Source: Planctomycetota bacterium (GTDB lineage: Bacteria > Planctomycetota > SZUA-567 > H5-PLA8). Taken from it: DNA of 64,000 nt. Position 1 is the stretch's first letter. Each line of letters opens with the position of its first letter. The translations under genes were made by a program, and so were the position numbers. This document shows positions 1 to 8,839 of this stretch, in pieces. The stretch is from assembly GCA_015075375.1 (NCBI GenBank), contig JABTUM010000001.1, forward strand, positions 367,201 through 431,200. The letters run 5' to 3'. The notes under the pieces were generated by a model. That model searched no databases, was not told the DNA's origin, and saw nothing but the letters and a program-made list of their open reading frames with translations.

Positions 1-2856
1 GCCCTGCGAAACCAGTTTGTACACGTTGACCACGCGCGTCTGCCCGATGCGGTACGCGCGGTCTTGCGCCTGCCGGTCGTTGGCCGGGTTCCAATCGTGG
101 TCGTAGAAAATGACCGTGTCGGCGCCGGTGAGGTTCAGCCCCGTGCCGCCCGCGCGCGTCGAGATTAAAAACGCCAGCAGCGACGGATCGGCGTTGAAGC
201 GGTCGACCAAACCCTGCCGCGACGGGCCGGGCGTGGAGCCGTCCAGGCGCAGGCACGATTCCCCGCGCTGCCCGAGGAAATGTTCCAGGATGTCGAGCAT
301 GCTCGTGAGTTGGCTGAAGATCAGGCAGCGGTGCCCGCCGGCTTTGCATTGATCCAAGAGATCGGCCAGCGCTTCCATCTTGCCGCTTCGCGTCTCGTAG
401 CCGGGCATCGGCGTGAAGCGCTTCTGCTTCTCGTCGCGTTCGACGTACACCAGATCGGGGTGGTTGCAGATTTTGCGGAGCATCGTGAGCGCCGCGAGGA
501 TCTGCGTCTGCGCGCCGCCGGCGCCGCGTTCCTCGAACTCCTGCACCGCCCGCTTCGCCTGTTCGCTGACGCCGAACTTCTTGTACAGCGCCACCTGGTC
601 GGCGGTGAGGTAGCACGGCACGTCCTGCTCGATCTTCGCCGGCAGGTCCTTCGCGACTTCGGTCTTGAGCCGGCGCAGTACGAACGGACCGATGCGCTGG
701 CGCAGCGTCTCGGCCGAAGCCTGCCCTTGGTCGAACTCCTGCCGCGTCGCGCCGGGCGTGCGCCCTTTGGTGATAGGCTCCTCGTAGCTGCGGAAAAAAT
801 GCGCGTAGCGACCGAGGTACCCCGGCATCAGGAAATCGAAGAGCGACCAGAGTTCCTCCAGCCGGTTCTGCACCGGCGTGCCGGTCAGCGCCAGACGGTG
901 CCGGCTGGGGATCGTCTTGATCGCCTTGCTCGTGGCCGCCGCGGCGTTCTTGATCGTGTGCGCTTCGTCGAGGATCACATAGCGCCACTGCTCTTCTTTC
1001 AGCAGCGAAGCGTCGTTCCGCGCGGTCGCGTACGTGGTCAGAATCAGGTCGTGCTCGGCGATCCGCTTGCGCAGTTGGTCGCGGCGCGACGGCGAGCCCG
1101 TGTAGCGCATCACCGTCATGCGCGGATCGACCTTGCGAACCTCCGCGCGCCAGTTGTCCACCAGCGAGGTGGGGCAGACGATCAGCGTTGGCCACGGCCC
1201 CTGTTCCTCGCGCAGCGCCGAAAGCATCGCCAGCGTCTGCGCGGTCTTGCCGAGGCCCATCTCGTCGGCCAGGATCCCGTTCAAGCCGTACTTGGTCAGG
1301 AAGCGCAGCCACGAATAGCCTTGGTTCTGGTACGGCCGCAGCGTGACCTTCAGGCCCGCCGGCTGCTCGGCATGCTCCACGCCTTCGAAGCGGTGGAGCC
1401 CGTCGAGGAACGAGCGGTAGCGGTCCGAATGCTCCACGCTGCCGGCGAGGCTGAAGAGCGCTTCGACTTTGCGCCGTTCGTCGGGCCGGAAACGGTAGCG
1501 GTTGCCGCCATGGCGGCGCAGGCCGCTGCGTTCGGCGTCGCGGTGGAACTGTTTAAACAGTTCGCCGTCCAGTCGGTACCACTTCTTCCCGTAATGCAGC
1601 CATTGGCGGCGCTGTACCATCAGCTTGCGCAATTCCTGGTCCGAGAGCGCCTGACCTTCGACCGACATCTCGGCGTCGACCGTGAACCACGTCTCGCTGC
1701 CTTCTTCCTCCACGCCCAGCCGCAGGCGCAGATCGACCGGCTCGTCGGCCACCGAGTGCGCGCCTTCGACCGCGTCGGCGACGTACACGTTCCACGGGTT
1801 CGAGGTGTCCACCGCCTGCTTGCGCGCCCAATCCAGCAGCGCCGGAACCTGCTCGTCGCGGGCGTGAAACGTGTCGGGCGAACCGTTGGCGGTGGCGATC
1901 TTCTTCACCGCATCGCGCGCGCGCTTCACCGTCTCGGCGTCGACGCGGCAGTAGGCCGTGCCCTTGCGGATCACCGCCTGCCCGCGCGTGGCCGCTTCGA
2001 TCAGTTCGTCCGCGCTGAACGTTTCCGCGGCGCGGGTGCCCGCGGCCGTGACTTCGAAGCGCAACGCCGCCTTGACCTCCTCGGGCGACTGCGGATCGGC
2101 GTTGATCTCCAGCACCGGGCGCGGCGCCTGAGCCGCGGCAGAGGCTACAGCCAGTTCGGGCGGCATGCGCAGATCCAGTCTCGCCGACGCGCGCTGCGCG
2201 GCTTCGAGCAGCGTCCACGCGTCCCGGTCTTCGAAAACGTGCTCGCCGCGCTCGAAGACTTCGCCCAGCGGGCCTTCGGGCGACCACTCGGGCGCCGGCG
2301 CCACCGCGCGCTCGAAGCTCCACCATTCGGCGTTGCGCGCCAGCGGCAGCCCCAGTTCGGCTCCGGTCTCGGCGTTGCGCCACGTCGCCGCCGCGCGCAG
2401 GCGCACCGGACCGTTGCCGCCCAGGCTCTCCAGCGTCAGCGCCGGCCGCGGCGCTTCGCCCAGCACCAGCGTCATCGCCACGCGCGTGCTCTCGCGCAGG
2501 CGTACGCTCGGCGAACCCTGCCGCAAGAGCGCAAGCACCGCCGCAAAGCGTTCGCGCTCGACGCGGTACGCGATCCCGTCGCTGCTGGCCATCCCGCGCA
2601 GCGTCCGCACAATCAGCGCGTCCACCGGGTCGACCGCGAGCTTCACGCCTTGGCAGATCAGGCGCTCGCCTTCCGATTGCAGGAGTTTCAAACGCAGGAG
2701 CTGGCCGTTGACGTTCACCGCGGCGCGCACGACCAAGCCCGGCCACGGCCATGCCTCGGCCAGCGAGAGTTCCAGCTTCAGCGAGGAGGCGTTGGAGGTT
2801 GCGGCGGCGGGCTGGGCTTCGAGCACGCCGGCCGGATCGCCCACGTCATCATGCAT
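1..2856 (-). CDS. SNF2-family DEAD/DEAH helicase-like ATPase, C-terminus cut off by the window edge
   Basis: A bacterial SNF2/HepA-type ATPase, a family of double-stranded DNA translocases that remodel protein-DNA complexes. About 952 residues are visible. The minus strand shows motif I (ILADEMGLGKT, near 1250-1285), motif II (ILDEAH, near 960-985), motif III (LALTGTP) and motifs V-VI (GGTGLNLTGADTVIF, then QAQDRAYRIGQ, near 40-150). So the two helicase lobes lie at the C-terminal end and the N-terminal half carries no domain I recognise. The start is the ATG at 2854-2856, two codons after an in-frame TGA, with no obvious Shine-Dalgarno. A long open frame on the opposite strand (280-3006) is an antisense shadow. 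The family call is firm; the biological role is not known. Confidence 0.93.
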   Translation of the reverse strand, partial: MHDDVGDPAGVLEAQPAAATSNASSLKLELSLAEAWPWPGLVVRAAVNVNGQLLRLKLLQSEGERLICQGVKLAVDPVDALIVRTLRGMASSDGIAYRVERERFAAVLALLRQGSPSVRLRESTRVAMTLVLGEAPRPALTLESLGGNGPVRLRAAATWRNAETGAELGLPLARNAEWWSFERAVAPAPEWSPEGPLGEVFERGEHVFEDRDAWTLLEAAQRASARLDLRMPPELAVASAAAQAPRPVLEINADPQSPEEVKAALRFEVTAAGTRAAETFSADELIEAATRGQAVIRKGTAYCRVDAETVKRARDAVKKIATANGSPDTFHARDEQVPALLDWARKQAVDTSNPWNVYVADAVEGAHSVADEPVDLRLRLGVEEEGSETWFTVDAEMSVEGQALSDQELRKLMVQRRQWLHYGKKWYRLDGELFKQFHRDAERSGLRRHGGNRYRFRPDERRKVEALFSLAGSVEHSDRYRSFLDGLHRFEGVEHAEQPAGLKVTLRPYQNQGYSWLRFLTKYGLNGILADEMGLGKTAQTLAMLSALREEQGPWPTLIVCPTSLVDNWRAEVRKVDPRMTVMRYTGSPSRRDQLRKRIAEHDLILTTYATARNDASLLKEEQWRYVILDEAHTIKNAAAATSKAIKTIPSRHRLALTGTPVQNRLEELWSLFDFLMPGYLGRYAHFFRSYEEPITKGRTPGATRQEFDQGQASAETLRQRIGPFVLRRLKTEVAKDLPAKIEQDVPCYLTADQVALYKKFGVSEQAKRAVQEFEERGAGGAQTQILAALTMLRKICNHPDLVYVERDEKQKRFTPMPGYETRSGKMEALADLLDQCKAGGHRCLIFSQLTSMLDILEHFLGQRGESCLRLDGSTPGPSRQGLVDRFNADPSLLAFLISTRAGGTGLNLTGADTVIFYDHDWNPANDRQAQDRAYRIGQTRVVNVYKLVSQG

Positions 2857-2974
2857 GGCGGGTCACGCGAGTCCCTTGTGGTCATCGAAGCTGCGACCGC
2901 GCGAGAGCCCCCCGCCGGTACCCTTTGGGTATCGTCATCCCAGGCGTCGAATCGCAGTCAAAGTTGCGACGTGC

Positions 2975-3003
2975 ATATGACTGTTTTTCACAACTTCCGT
3001 CAA
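2975..3003 (-). promoter_or_regulatory. Candidate promoter for the SNF2 gene
   Basis: On the minus strand, TTGACG (plus 2998-3003) matches the sigma-70 -35 box with one mismatch. A 17-bp spacer leads to a poor -10 (TCATAT). A perfect TATAAT also occurs on the minus strand at 3017-3022, but it lacks a good -35. Both are 110-170 bp upstream of the SNF2 start. This is a weak motif-only call. Confidence 0.25.
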
Positions 3004-3034
3004 TAGGGCGCGAGAAATTATATCGCTCGCCGCG

Positions 3035-4177
3035 TTACGCGTGAGCGACCGCCGTGGGTTGCGGTTGCGGTTCCAGTTCCACGCGCTTGCGCGGGCCTTG
3101 TGCGACCGCCTCGAAGATGCGTGTGATCTGCCACATATGGTCGATCGTGCCGAGCTTGGGCTGCCGGCGTTCGAGGATCGCGCGCGCGAACTCGTTCACC
3201 TCGTCGTAGAAGCCCAACAGGAAGAGTCCTTTACTGTAGAGCTGCCCCAGGCTGAATTCGGGTTCCCAATAGGCGCTCGTCTCACCCGGCTTGCCGCAGA
3301 AGAAGTCGGGCGTGCTCCCGTACCCCTGCCCCGCCGGCTTCGGCGCGTTGCGGTGGTACCAAACGCGCAGCGAGTTCTCGACGACGATCTGGCGGCCCTT
3401 GTCCCCCACCAGCATCACGCGTTCCATGCTTCCGTTCGTCGTGCCCGAGCAGTTGATCGAAAGCGACGCCAGCGCGCCGCCGGGAAAGTTGAAGGTGATC
3501 ATCGCCGAACCGTTCGCGCTGCGGTCGTAGTACAGCGCGCTGGGCATCCCCATCAGCATCACCAGCGCCGACGCCGGATGGCACAGGTGGTCGAGGAAGT
3601 GCGCGACGTTTCCCGCTTCGCCGCGGTGCATGAAAGCGTCGAACTCTTCCTGCGAAGGCATGCGTTCGTTGCGCTCCAGCAGCGCCAGGTTGACCTGCCC
3701 GAAATCGGGCTCGTTCGTCAGTTCCTTCGCTTTGCGGTAAGCCGGGACGAACATCTTCTTGAGCCCGCACATCACGAATTTTCCGGAAGCCTCGGCTGCC
3801 GCGCGCATCAGCTCCACGTCGGCGCACGTCGCCGCGGGCGGCTTTTCGATGAAGACGTTCACGCCCGCGCGCAGGCATTCGGCGGCGATCTTCGGGTATA
3901 TCGGCCGGCCGCTCTTGTCCGCGCCCAGCACGATGAAGACCGCGTCGAGCTTTTCCTTCGCCAGCATCTCGCGGAAATCGGTGTACCTACGCTCGGCGCC
4001 GAACTTCTTCGCGAACGCCTGCGCCCTCGCCAAATCGAGGTCGCACGTCGCGATCAAGTTCACCGGGGTGAACTGGAAGCACGGGAAGATGTTCCGGAAG
4101 CCGTGCGAGCCGCAGCCGATGAAGCCGGCGCGAATCTCCGGCTCGTCCACCACTCGGCCCAGAAAATTGATGCGCAT
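3035..4177 (-). CDS. Gfo/Idh/MocA family oxidoreductase
   Basis: An NAD(P)-dependent dehydrogenase of the Gfo/Idh/MocA family (380 aa), which oxidises or reduces sugars, inositols and their derivatives in the cytoplasm. The N-terminal Rossmann motif GFIGCG lies at residues 18-23 and the family EKPP motif at 111-114; the C-terminal half is the alpha/beta substrate domain. It is the last gene of the five-enzyme operon led by the XRE-cupin regulator, 20 bp after the preceding isomerase. A second family member (5452-6501) sits in the same operon. The substrate cannot be read from sequence. The ATG at 4177 is preceded by a GAGGAGCGGA-type ribosome-binding site. Confidence 0.93.
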   Translation of the reverse strand: MRINFLGRVVDEPEIRAGFIGCGSHGFRNIFPCFQFTPVNLIATCDLDLARAQAFAKKFGAERRYTDFREMLAKEKLDAVFIVLGADKSGRPIYPKIAAECLRAGVNVFIEKPPAATCADVELMRAAAEASGKFVMCGLKKMFVPAYRKAKELTNEPDFGQVNLALLERNERMPSQEEFDAFMHRGEAGNVAHFLDHLCHPASALVMLMGMPSALYYDRSANGSAMITFNFPGGALASLSINCSGTTNGSMERVMLVGDKGRQIVVENSLRVWYHRNAPKPAGQGYGSTPDFFCGKPGETSAYWEPEFSLGQLYSKGLFLLGFYDEVNEFARAILERRQPKLGTIDHMWQITRIFEAVAQGPRKRVELEPQPQPTAVAHA

Positions 4178-4197
4178 GATTCCGCTCCTCTTCGTGT

Positions 4198-5010
4198 TTA
4201 AAGGTCGTTACGGCTCGCGGCCACGCCGGCCGCCCGCGGCCAGGCCCGGTCGAGCCACACGCGCGCGTCGGCCACGGGATCGCCCGCATGCGGCGCGTCG
4301 TGTACGTCGGCGATGGCGAAACCGTCGAAGCCCGCACGGTCCAGCGCCTTGAAAAACGCGGCAAAGTCCACCGTACCCGTTCCGGGAAACGCGAAGGCGC
4401 CGCCGCGCGCATCCTTTAAGTGCACCGTATCGATGCGCCCCGCGAACTCGGTTGCGAAGGCCGCCGGATCGACGCCGCCCAGCGTCAAATGCGCGGTATC
4501 GGCCAACAGCGCGCTGCTCACACCGTCGAAGGCTTCCGCGAAGCGCCGGACCTCCTCCAGCGACTCCACCACGCCGCCGCGGTGCTGATGCACGCTGAGC
4601 CGCACCCCCGTCTCGCCGTGCAAACGCCGCGCGAACGCGGCGCACTGCCGCCCCGCCGCGCGCAACAAGTCGGCATCGGCCTTGGGCCCGCTCTCGGGAA
4701 TCAGCATCAAGGACGCGCACTTCGCGCGGCGAGCCTGTTCGGCGCAGAGACGCAGCTTGGCGAACGAAGCCTGCCCGCGCTCGCCGTCGGCCCATTCCTT
4801 TAGCGCCGGGTTCGCGCCCCACGTACACAGCACGTCCAATCCGTGGGCGCGGAACAGGTCACCCGCCGCTTCCCAGCCATCCCTCTGAGCGATGGTCTTG
4901 GCGATGGGCCCGGCGATCTGCACGCCGCCGTAACCCGCGGCTTTCAGCCGCCGCGCGGCGCGTTCGAGATCGGGCTCGTCCAGTCCGCCCGCGTGATACC
5001 CGACGATCAT
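4198..5010 (-). CDS. Sugar phosphate isomerase/epimerase (AP-endonuclease-2-like TIM barrel)
   Basis: A 270-aa TIM-barrel protein of the xylose-isomerase-like/AP endonuclease family 2 superfamily, which usually isomerises or epimerises keto-sugars or inosose intermediates using a divalent metal. Features in order are the N-terminal strand MIVGYHAGG, a histidine-rich segment (SVHQHRGG) typical of metal-site loops, ALLADTAHL, DTVHLKDA and FAIADVHD. I chose the ATG at 5010 over upstream in-frame codons because the longer frame only adds residues that shadow the cupin gene. It lies 14 bp after the cupin stop and 20 bp before the Gfo/Idh gene, so it is co-transcribed with both. The substrate is unknown. 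Confidence 0.87.
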   Translation of the reverse strand: MIVGYHAGGLDEPDLERAARRLKAAGYGGVQIAGPIAKTIAQRDGWEAAGDLFRAHGLDVLCTWGANPALKEWADGERGQASFAKLRLCAEQARRAKCASLMLIPESGPKADADLLRAAGRQCAAFARRLHGETGVRLSVHQHRGGVVESLEEVRRFAEAFDGVSSALLADTAHLTLGGVDPAAFATEFAGRIDTVHLKDARGGAFAFPGTGTVDFAAFFKALDRAGFDGFAIADVHDAPHAGDPVADARVWLDRAWPRAAGVAASRNDL

Positions 5011-5024
5011 CGTGGCCGCTCCGC

Positions 5025-5414
5025 TTACTTCGAACCTTCGCCCAATACTTCGGTCTCGCGGTCGCCCGCCGAGTACACGACGATCATGTCCGCGTCTTCG
5101 GCGCTTACGACTTCGGCCTGATGCACCAGCCCGCGCGCGATGCGAATCGTGTCGCCGGCCTCCAGCGTCACCCACTTATCGCCGACGAGATGCTTCAGCT
5201 TTCCTTTGAGCAGGTACAGCAGCTCGTCGCAGTTCGGGTGCCGGTGCAGGATGTTGCGCTTCCCGGCCTGGATCGTCACCCGCGCCATGCTCACCTCGGG
5301 CGAGGTGCCGCTCTTGCCGTCGGCAAGAAACGTCAGCGTGCCCCAGCCGTAAGGCTCGCTGCGCGCGTCGGACTTCGGAATCACCGCGTAGGTCGGTTCG
5401 GCCACGATGGACAT
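5025..5414 (-). CDS. Small single-domain cupin protein
   Basis: A 129-aa single cupin barrel. The first cupin motif is visible as HRHPNCDELLYLLKGK and the second as GDTIRIARGLVHQAEV, so the usual His/Glu metal ligands are present. Small cupins in sugar operons act as isomerases, epimerases or ligand-binding proteins; nothing here decides between these. It lies in the middle of the five-enzyme operon (37 bp after the upstream Gfo/Idh gene, 14 bp before the isomerase). The start ATG at 5414 has GGAG about 10 nt upstream. Confidence 0.88.
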   Translation of the reverse strand: MSIVAEPTYAVIPKSDARSEPYGWGTLTFLADGKSGTSPEVSMARVTIQAGKRNILHRHPNCDELLYLLKGKLKHLVGDKWVTLEAGDTIRIARGLVHQAEVVSAEDADMIVVYSAGDRETEVLGEGSK

Positions 5415-5451
5415 GCTTCGTTCTCCTGCTTTCGTGTTGGGGTTGAACGCG

Positions 5452-6501
5452 TTACCGCGCCGCGCCGGCTACCGCCGGTTCGTGCGCGAAAACCTCCGGC
5501 CGCACCGGCTGTCCGGTCTCGACCGATTTCCGAATCGCCTCGTACAGCGCCATGCTCTGCACCGATTCGTCGATCCGGCTCGCCACGGCTTCGAGCGGGC
5601 GTTGTCCGCGCAGATGCTGCACGAACGCCTCGACCTCGGTCAGGAAGCCCGTCTCTTTCAGCGAGTCGCCGCCCGCCGTGCAGAAGCGCGGATGGTGCTC
5701 GTACTTCGGCTGATCCTCCACGTGGTACGACATGAAGATCTGGTCCTGAATCTCGATCGCGTGCCCGGGATTGCCGAGGATCTCGACGCGGTCGATGGGA
5801 CGCTTGAACGTCCCGCGCGCCGACATCGTCAGGCCGCCGACGGCTCCCGACGCATAGACGAGCGTGACCGCGAAACTGTCGGTCCCGCGGCCCACCGCGT
5901 AGACCGACTGGACCGGGCCGCCCAGAAAGAGCGCCTCGTCGATCGGATGGATGCAGAAATCGAGCAGGAAGTGGTACTGTTGGCCGGGCTTGTCGAGGTG
6001 CTGGATGCCGCCGGCCGTGCGCAGGATATTCAGCGCCTGCAAGCCGCCGAACTCGGTGCTTTCCAGAATCTCCTTGGCCTTCACCAGCGCCGGCGCGTGG
6101 CGGTACTTGAAGGCCGTCATGCACAGCACGTTGCTCTTGCGCGCCGCTTCGGCCAATTCCCACGCCTGCGCCGCGGTGGGCGCGGGCGGCTTCTCGGTAT
6201 AGAGCGGGTAGCCTTTTTCAAGGATGCGCTTGCCCAGCGCGTAATGTCCTTGCGGCCCGACGCAAACCACCACGCCGTCGGGCTTCGTCTCGTCGAGCAT
6301 CTTCTCGAAGTCGGCATACACGGCCTCGCCGCCGTGGCGGCGCGCGTTGCGCCGCGCCTTCGCTTCGTCCAGATCGCAAACGCCCACCAGCCGCACCGGC
6401 AGCCGCGGGAAGCAAGGCCAGATCCGGCTCGTCGCCAAGCCGCCGCAACCGATCATGCACAGGCGGGTCAGGTTTTCCTCGTCCGGGGTCACGGCAGGCA
6501 T
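5452..6501 (-). CDS. Gfo/Idh/MocA family oxidoreductase
   Basis: A second Gfo/Idh/MocA dehydrogenase of the operon (349 aa). The nucleotide-binding motif MIGCGG lies at residues 16-21, DLDEAKARRNARRHG at the end of the second strand binds the cofactor ribose, and EKPP is at 103-106. The C-terminal domain includes DFCIHPIDEALFLGG, which carries the family's conserved His/Asp region. The start ATG at 6501 has AAGGAG about 8 nt upstream, which rules out the much longer in-frame extension to 7446 through the neighbouring isomerase. Together with the paralogue at 3035-4177 and two isomerases, it suggests a two-stage oxidise-isomerise-reduce pathway. Confidence 0.93.
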   Translation of the reverse strand: MPAVTPDEENLTRLCMIGCGGLATSRIWPCFPRLPVRLVGVCDLDEAKARRNARRHGGEAVYADFEKMLDETKPDGVVVCVGPQGHYALGKRILEKGYPLYTEKPPAPTAAQAWELAEAARKSNVLCMTAFKYRHAPALVKAKEILESTEFGGLQALNILRTAGGIQHLDKPGQQYHFLLDFCIHPIDEALFLGGPVQSVYAVGRGTDSFAVTLVYASGAVGGLTMSARGTFKRPIDRVEILGNPGHAIEIQDQIFMSYHVEDQPKYEHHPRFCTAGGDSLKETGFLTEVEAFVQHLRGQRPLEAVASRIDESVQSMALYEAIRKSVETGQPVRPEVFAHEPAVAGAAR

Positions 6502-6545
6502 TGCATGCTCCTTAGTGTTGGTTTCCGAGAGATCGCTAACGCAGC

Positions 6546-7283
6546 CTACTTCGCCACGGCCAGCCCTAATCCTGTGGCCAGCACGAAGCGCGCCGCATCG
6601 AGATGGCGAACCACTTCGGCGGTGGGCAGTTCCTTCATTTCCAGTTCCACACAGATCCGCCCCGCGTAGCCGTGGCTCGCGAGGTCCTGCAAAAACGCAT
6701 CGAGCGGCGAGACGCCCGTCCCGAACGGGACGCTCTTGCCTTGCGCGTCGAGATCCTTGATGTGCACCAGCTTCACCAGCGGACGGAAGCGCTCGAGCGC
6801 CTCCGCGGCATCGAGACCTGCGGCCCAAAACTGCCCGGCTTCCAGCAGCACGCCTGGCGCATCGGGACCGCACGCCTTCAGAACCGCGGCGATATGTTCC
6901 GCCGATTCGATGGACTGGCCCTTGTGGTTGGTCACAACCACTTCGACGCCCAGTTCGCGCGCCAGAGCCACCGTCGGCGCCAGCCAGCGGTCGGCCTCGA
7001 GCGGAGCGCCGCCGCCGTGCGCGATCAGTTGAGGCACACCCACGCGCGACGCCAGCCGCACCGCCTGCGCCGCACGCGGCAGATCGGGCGGTAAGTGGAA
7101 GGCCGAAACTCCGACGCCGTGCCCGCGGAACGCTTCGGCCGGCTCTCCCGCCGGATCGTACTTGCTGGTCATGCCGGGGAAGAGTTCGACATGCGTGTAG
7201 CCGGCCTGCGCTGCGGCCTGAAAGAGTTCGTCGCGCGTCAGCTTCTGCAGACAACAGGCGCTCGTGGTCAGTTCGATGGACAT
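6546..7283 (-). CDS. Sugar phosphate isomerase/epimerase (TIM barrel)
   Basis: A 245-aa xylose-isomerase-like TIM-barrel protein. Likely metal-site segments are visible: HVELFPG near the N-terminus, VLLEAGQFWAAG, KLVHIKDLDAQGK and the C-terminal CVELEM. It resembles inosose isomerases or hydroxypyruvate-isomerase-like proteins in layout, but no specific substrate can be assigned. It is the first enzyme after the regulator, 29 bp downstream of it and 44 bp before the Gfo/Idh gene. The ATG at 7283 is preferred (GGAG 13 nt upstream). A GTG at 7295 would add four residues but has GGAGC almost touching it. Confidence 0.87.
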   Translation of the reverse strand: MSIELTTSACCLQKLTRDELFQAAAQAGYTHVELFPGMTSKYDPAGEPAEAFRGHGVGVSAFHLPPDLPRAAQAVRLASRVGVPQLIAHGGGAPLEADRWLAPTVALARELGVEVVVTNHKGQSIESAEHIAAVLKACGPDAPGVLLEAGQFWAAGLDAAEALERFRPLVKLVHIKDLDAQGKSVPFGTGVSPLDAFLQDLASHGYAGRICVELEMKELPTAEVVRHLDAARFVLATGLGLAVAK

Positions 7284-7312
7284 GGCGTGGTACACGCTCC
7301 AGGAAAATGGGT

Positions 7313-7957
7313 TCAGGCTTCGCTCGCCGCGACCGCCTCGGCCGCCCGGCGCGCCGCGCGCGCCTGTTGAGCCGGCGGCGCGCAGAAGATCGCCACAAAG
7401 GTGACCGGTACGTCCTTCGGGTACGGCGCGTGCGGCTTGCTCGCATCGAAGTACAGGCTGTCGCCTTGCTTCAGGTGATACGTCTCGTCGCCGACGCGGT
7501 ACTCGGTCTCGCCGGCCACCACGAAGATGAACTCTTCGCCCGGATGCTGGAAGGTCTTCTCGCGGTCCACGTCTTCGGGGCGCACCGTGATCAGGAACGG
7601 CTCCATCATCTTGAGCCGCCGGCGCGCGGCGAGCGAGAGGTACTGGTAGCCCGGACCCGCCGCCGCGTTCGCGATCTCCAAGCGGTCTTCCGGACGCACA
7701 TGCACCGTCGCGTGCGGATCGTCATGCGCTCCGCCGGCGTCGTCCTGAAGCAGGTCCGTCGCGTCCACGCCCAGCGCGGCCGCGAGTTTCAAAAGCGTAG
7801 CGATCGGCGGCGATGCTTTCCCGTTCTCTATCTTGCTCAAGAAGCCCTTCGTGAAGCCTGCACGCGAGGCCAAATCTTCGAGCCGAAGGCCCTGAGCGAT
7901 GCGCGTCTGACGGATGCGTGCACCCAGCATTTCAGGGCTAAGGGGGGTACTGGCCAA
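7313..7957 (-). CDS. XRE-family transcriptional regulator with C-terminal cupin sensor domain
   Basis: A 214-aa regulator with a Cro/C1-type helix-turn-helix at about residues 12-66 (RIRQTRIAQGLRLEDLAS, then FTKGFLSKIENGKASP) and a cupin barrel at about 110-195 (HPGEEFIFVVAGETEYRV, then LKQGDSLYFDASKPHAP). XRE-cupin proteins usually bind a small metabolite in the barrel and control an adjacent catabolic operon. It heads the operon of two isomerases, two Gfo/Idh enzymes and a cupin. The start is a TTG at 7957 with AAGGA 8 nt upstream; a nearby ATG at 7962 is out of frame. The inverted repeat at 7991-8008 is the likely autoregulatory operator. Confidence 0.9.
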   Translation of the reverse strand: MASTPLSPEMLGARIRQTRIAQGLRLEDLASRAGFTKGFLSKIENGKASPPIATLLKLAAALGVDATDLLQDDAGGAHDDPHATVHVRPEDRLEIANAAAGPGYQYLSLAARRRLKMMEPFLITVRPEDVDREKTFQHPGEEFIFVVAGETEYRVGDETYHLKQGDSLYFDASKPHAPYPKDVPVTFVAIFCAPPAQQARAARRAAEAVAASEA

Positions 7958-7990
7958 TTCATTAATCCTTATAAATCATCTACTTACATT

Positions 7991-8031
7991 AGGAAACTAT
8001 TGTTTCCTATATAGAAACTACACCAGGAAAC
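7991..8031. promoter_or_regulatory. Inverted repeat plus third half-site, likely operator of the XRE-cupin regulator
   Basis: A perfect inverted repeat AGGAAAC-TATT-GTTTCCT (7991-8008) lies 34 bp upstream of the regulator's TTG start, in an AT-rich gap. A third direct copy of the half-site AGGAAAC lies at 8025-8031, with a degenerate AGAAAC at 8013-8018. Local regulators commonly bind such repeats. The half-site spacing is seen directly; the link to this regulator is inferred from position. Confidence 0.6.
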
Positions 8032-8106
8032 CAAAAACCGCCAGCCTATTCCGGCCGAATTTTCGGCGGATGCCGGAACTATAAGGAGAGCAAGGAGAAC
8101 GGCGAT

Positions 8107-8772
8107 TCAGCGTGCCTGGAATACGCGCAGGTCTTTGAATTCAAGGTGGCTCATGAAGCTACGGAACCCGAGATACCCTTCGCGCAGCGGCTGCGGATCG
8201 CGCCACGTGTAGCATTCGTGCGGCAGCTCGTCCAGGCAGACGCTCACCTCGCCTTGGCGGATGAGATATTCGAACGTGTACCAGCGGAAGTTCTCGCACC
8301 GGTAGCTGTGCACTTCTTTCATCAAATGGAAACCGGGGTCGCGGCGCATCCGGTAGCGGAAGAAGTCGAAGCCCTCGCGGTCCTGCTGGTCCGACTTCAG
8401 GCACGTGAAGAGATAATTATCGAGCACATGGTACTCGGGATAGTCGCCGCTGCGTTCGCCGCGCGTGGCGTACAGATCGCGCCCGTCGGGATGCCGCGTG
8501 TGTATGAAGAAGTTGAAATTGCGGTGCGAATCGGCGTGGATGCTGCGCGCGCGGTAGCGTACCAGCACATCGCCTTGGAAGACCCGCTTCAAGAAAACCG
8601 AGCTGACGAAGTGCTTGCGTTCGTCGCGTTCCAACAGCGTACGCACCACCAGACTTCCGCCTTCGGCATTCACGTCCGGCGTGCCTTCGGACCAGAAATC
8701 GTCGAGGTTCGGGAATCCGCTTTCGTACAGCAACTCGGCGTCGAGCGCTTTTCCGGCGAAGGTGGCGGGCAT
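8107..8772 (-). CDS. Concanavalin-like protein, resembling DUF1961/YesU or DUF1080
   Basis: A 221-aa protein without a signal peptide. The sequence is rich in beta-strand-like stretches with conserved-looking aromatic motifs (FNFFIHTRHPDG, WYTFEYLIRQGEVSVC, YLGFRSFMSHLEFKDLRVF). The ending, where a strand reports a modest effect on a 'frame' such as LEFKDLRV, is typical of the concanavalin-like DUF1080 and DUF1961 families linked to glycan breakdown. It lies upstream of the sugar operon, separated by the operator region. The ATG at 8772 has GAGGAAG 8 nt upstream, so the 14-residue upstream extension is rejected. The family assignment is tentative. Confidence 0.65.
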   Translation of the reverse strand: MPATFAGKALDAELLYESGFPNLDDFWSEGTPDVNAEGGSLVVRTLLERDERKHFVSSVFLKRVFQGDVLVRYRARSIHADSHRNFNFFIHTRHPDGRDLYATRGERSGDYPEYHVLDNYLFTCLKSDQQDREGFDFFRYRMRRDPGFHLMKEVHSYRCENFRWYTFEYLIRQGEVSVCLDELPHECYTWRDPQPLREGYLGFRSFMSHLEFKDLRVFQAR

Positions 8773-8839
8773 GCGAGCTTCCTCAAGGCCGTGCGGACCC
8801 TGCCTGGCTTGCACCAGGCAGGGCGCCGCACGTGCTTCT

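Noticed and set aside
280..3006. A 908-codon plus-strand open frame
   Set aside because: It lies antisense to the SNF2 gene, its translation is Arg/Leu/Val-rich without motifs, and GC-rich genes often leave such shadows.
3041..4201. A 386-codon plus-strand frame
   Set aside because: Antisense shadow of the Gfo/Idh gene, which has clear family motifs.
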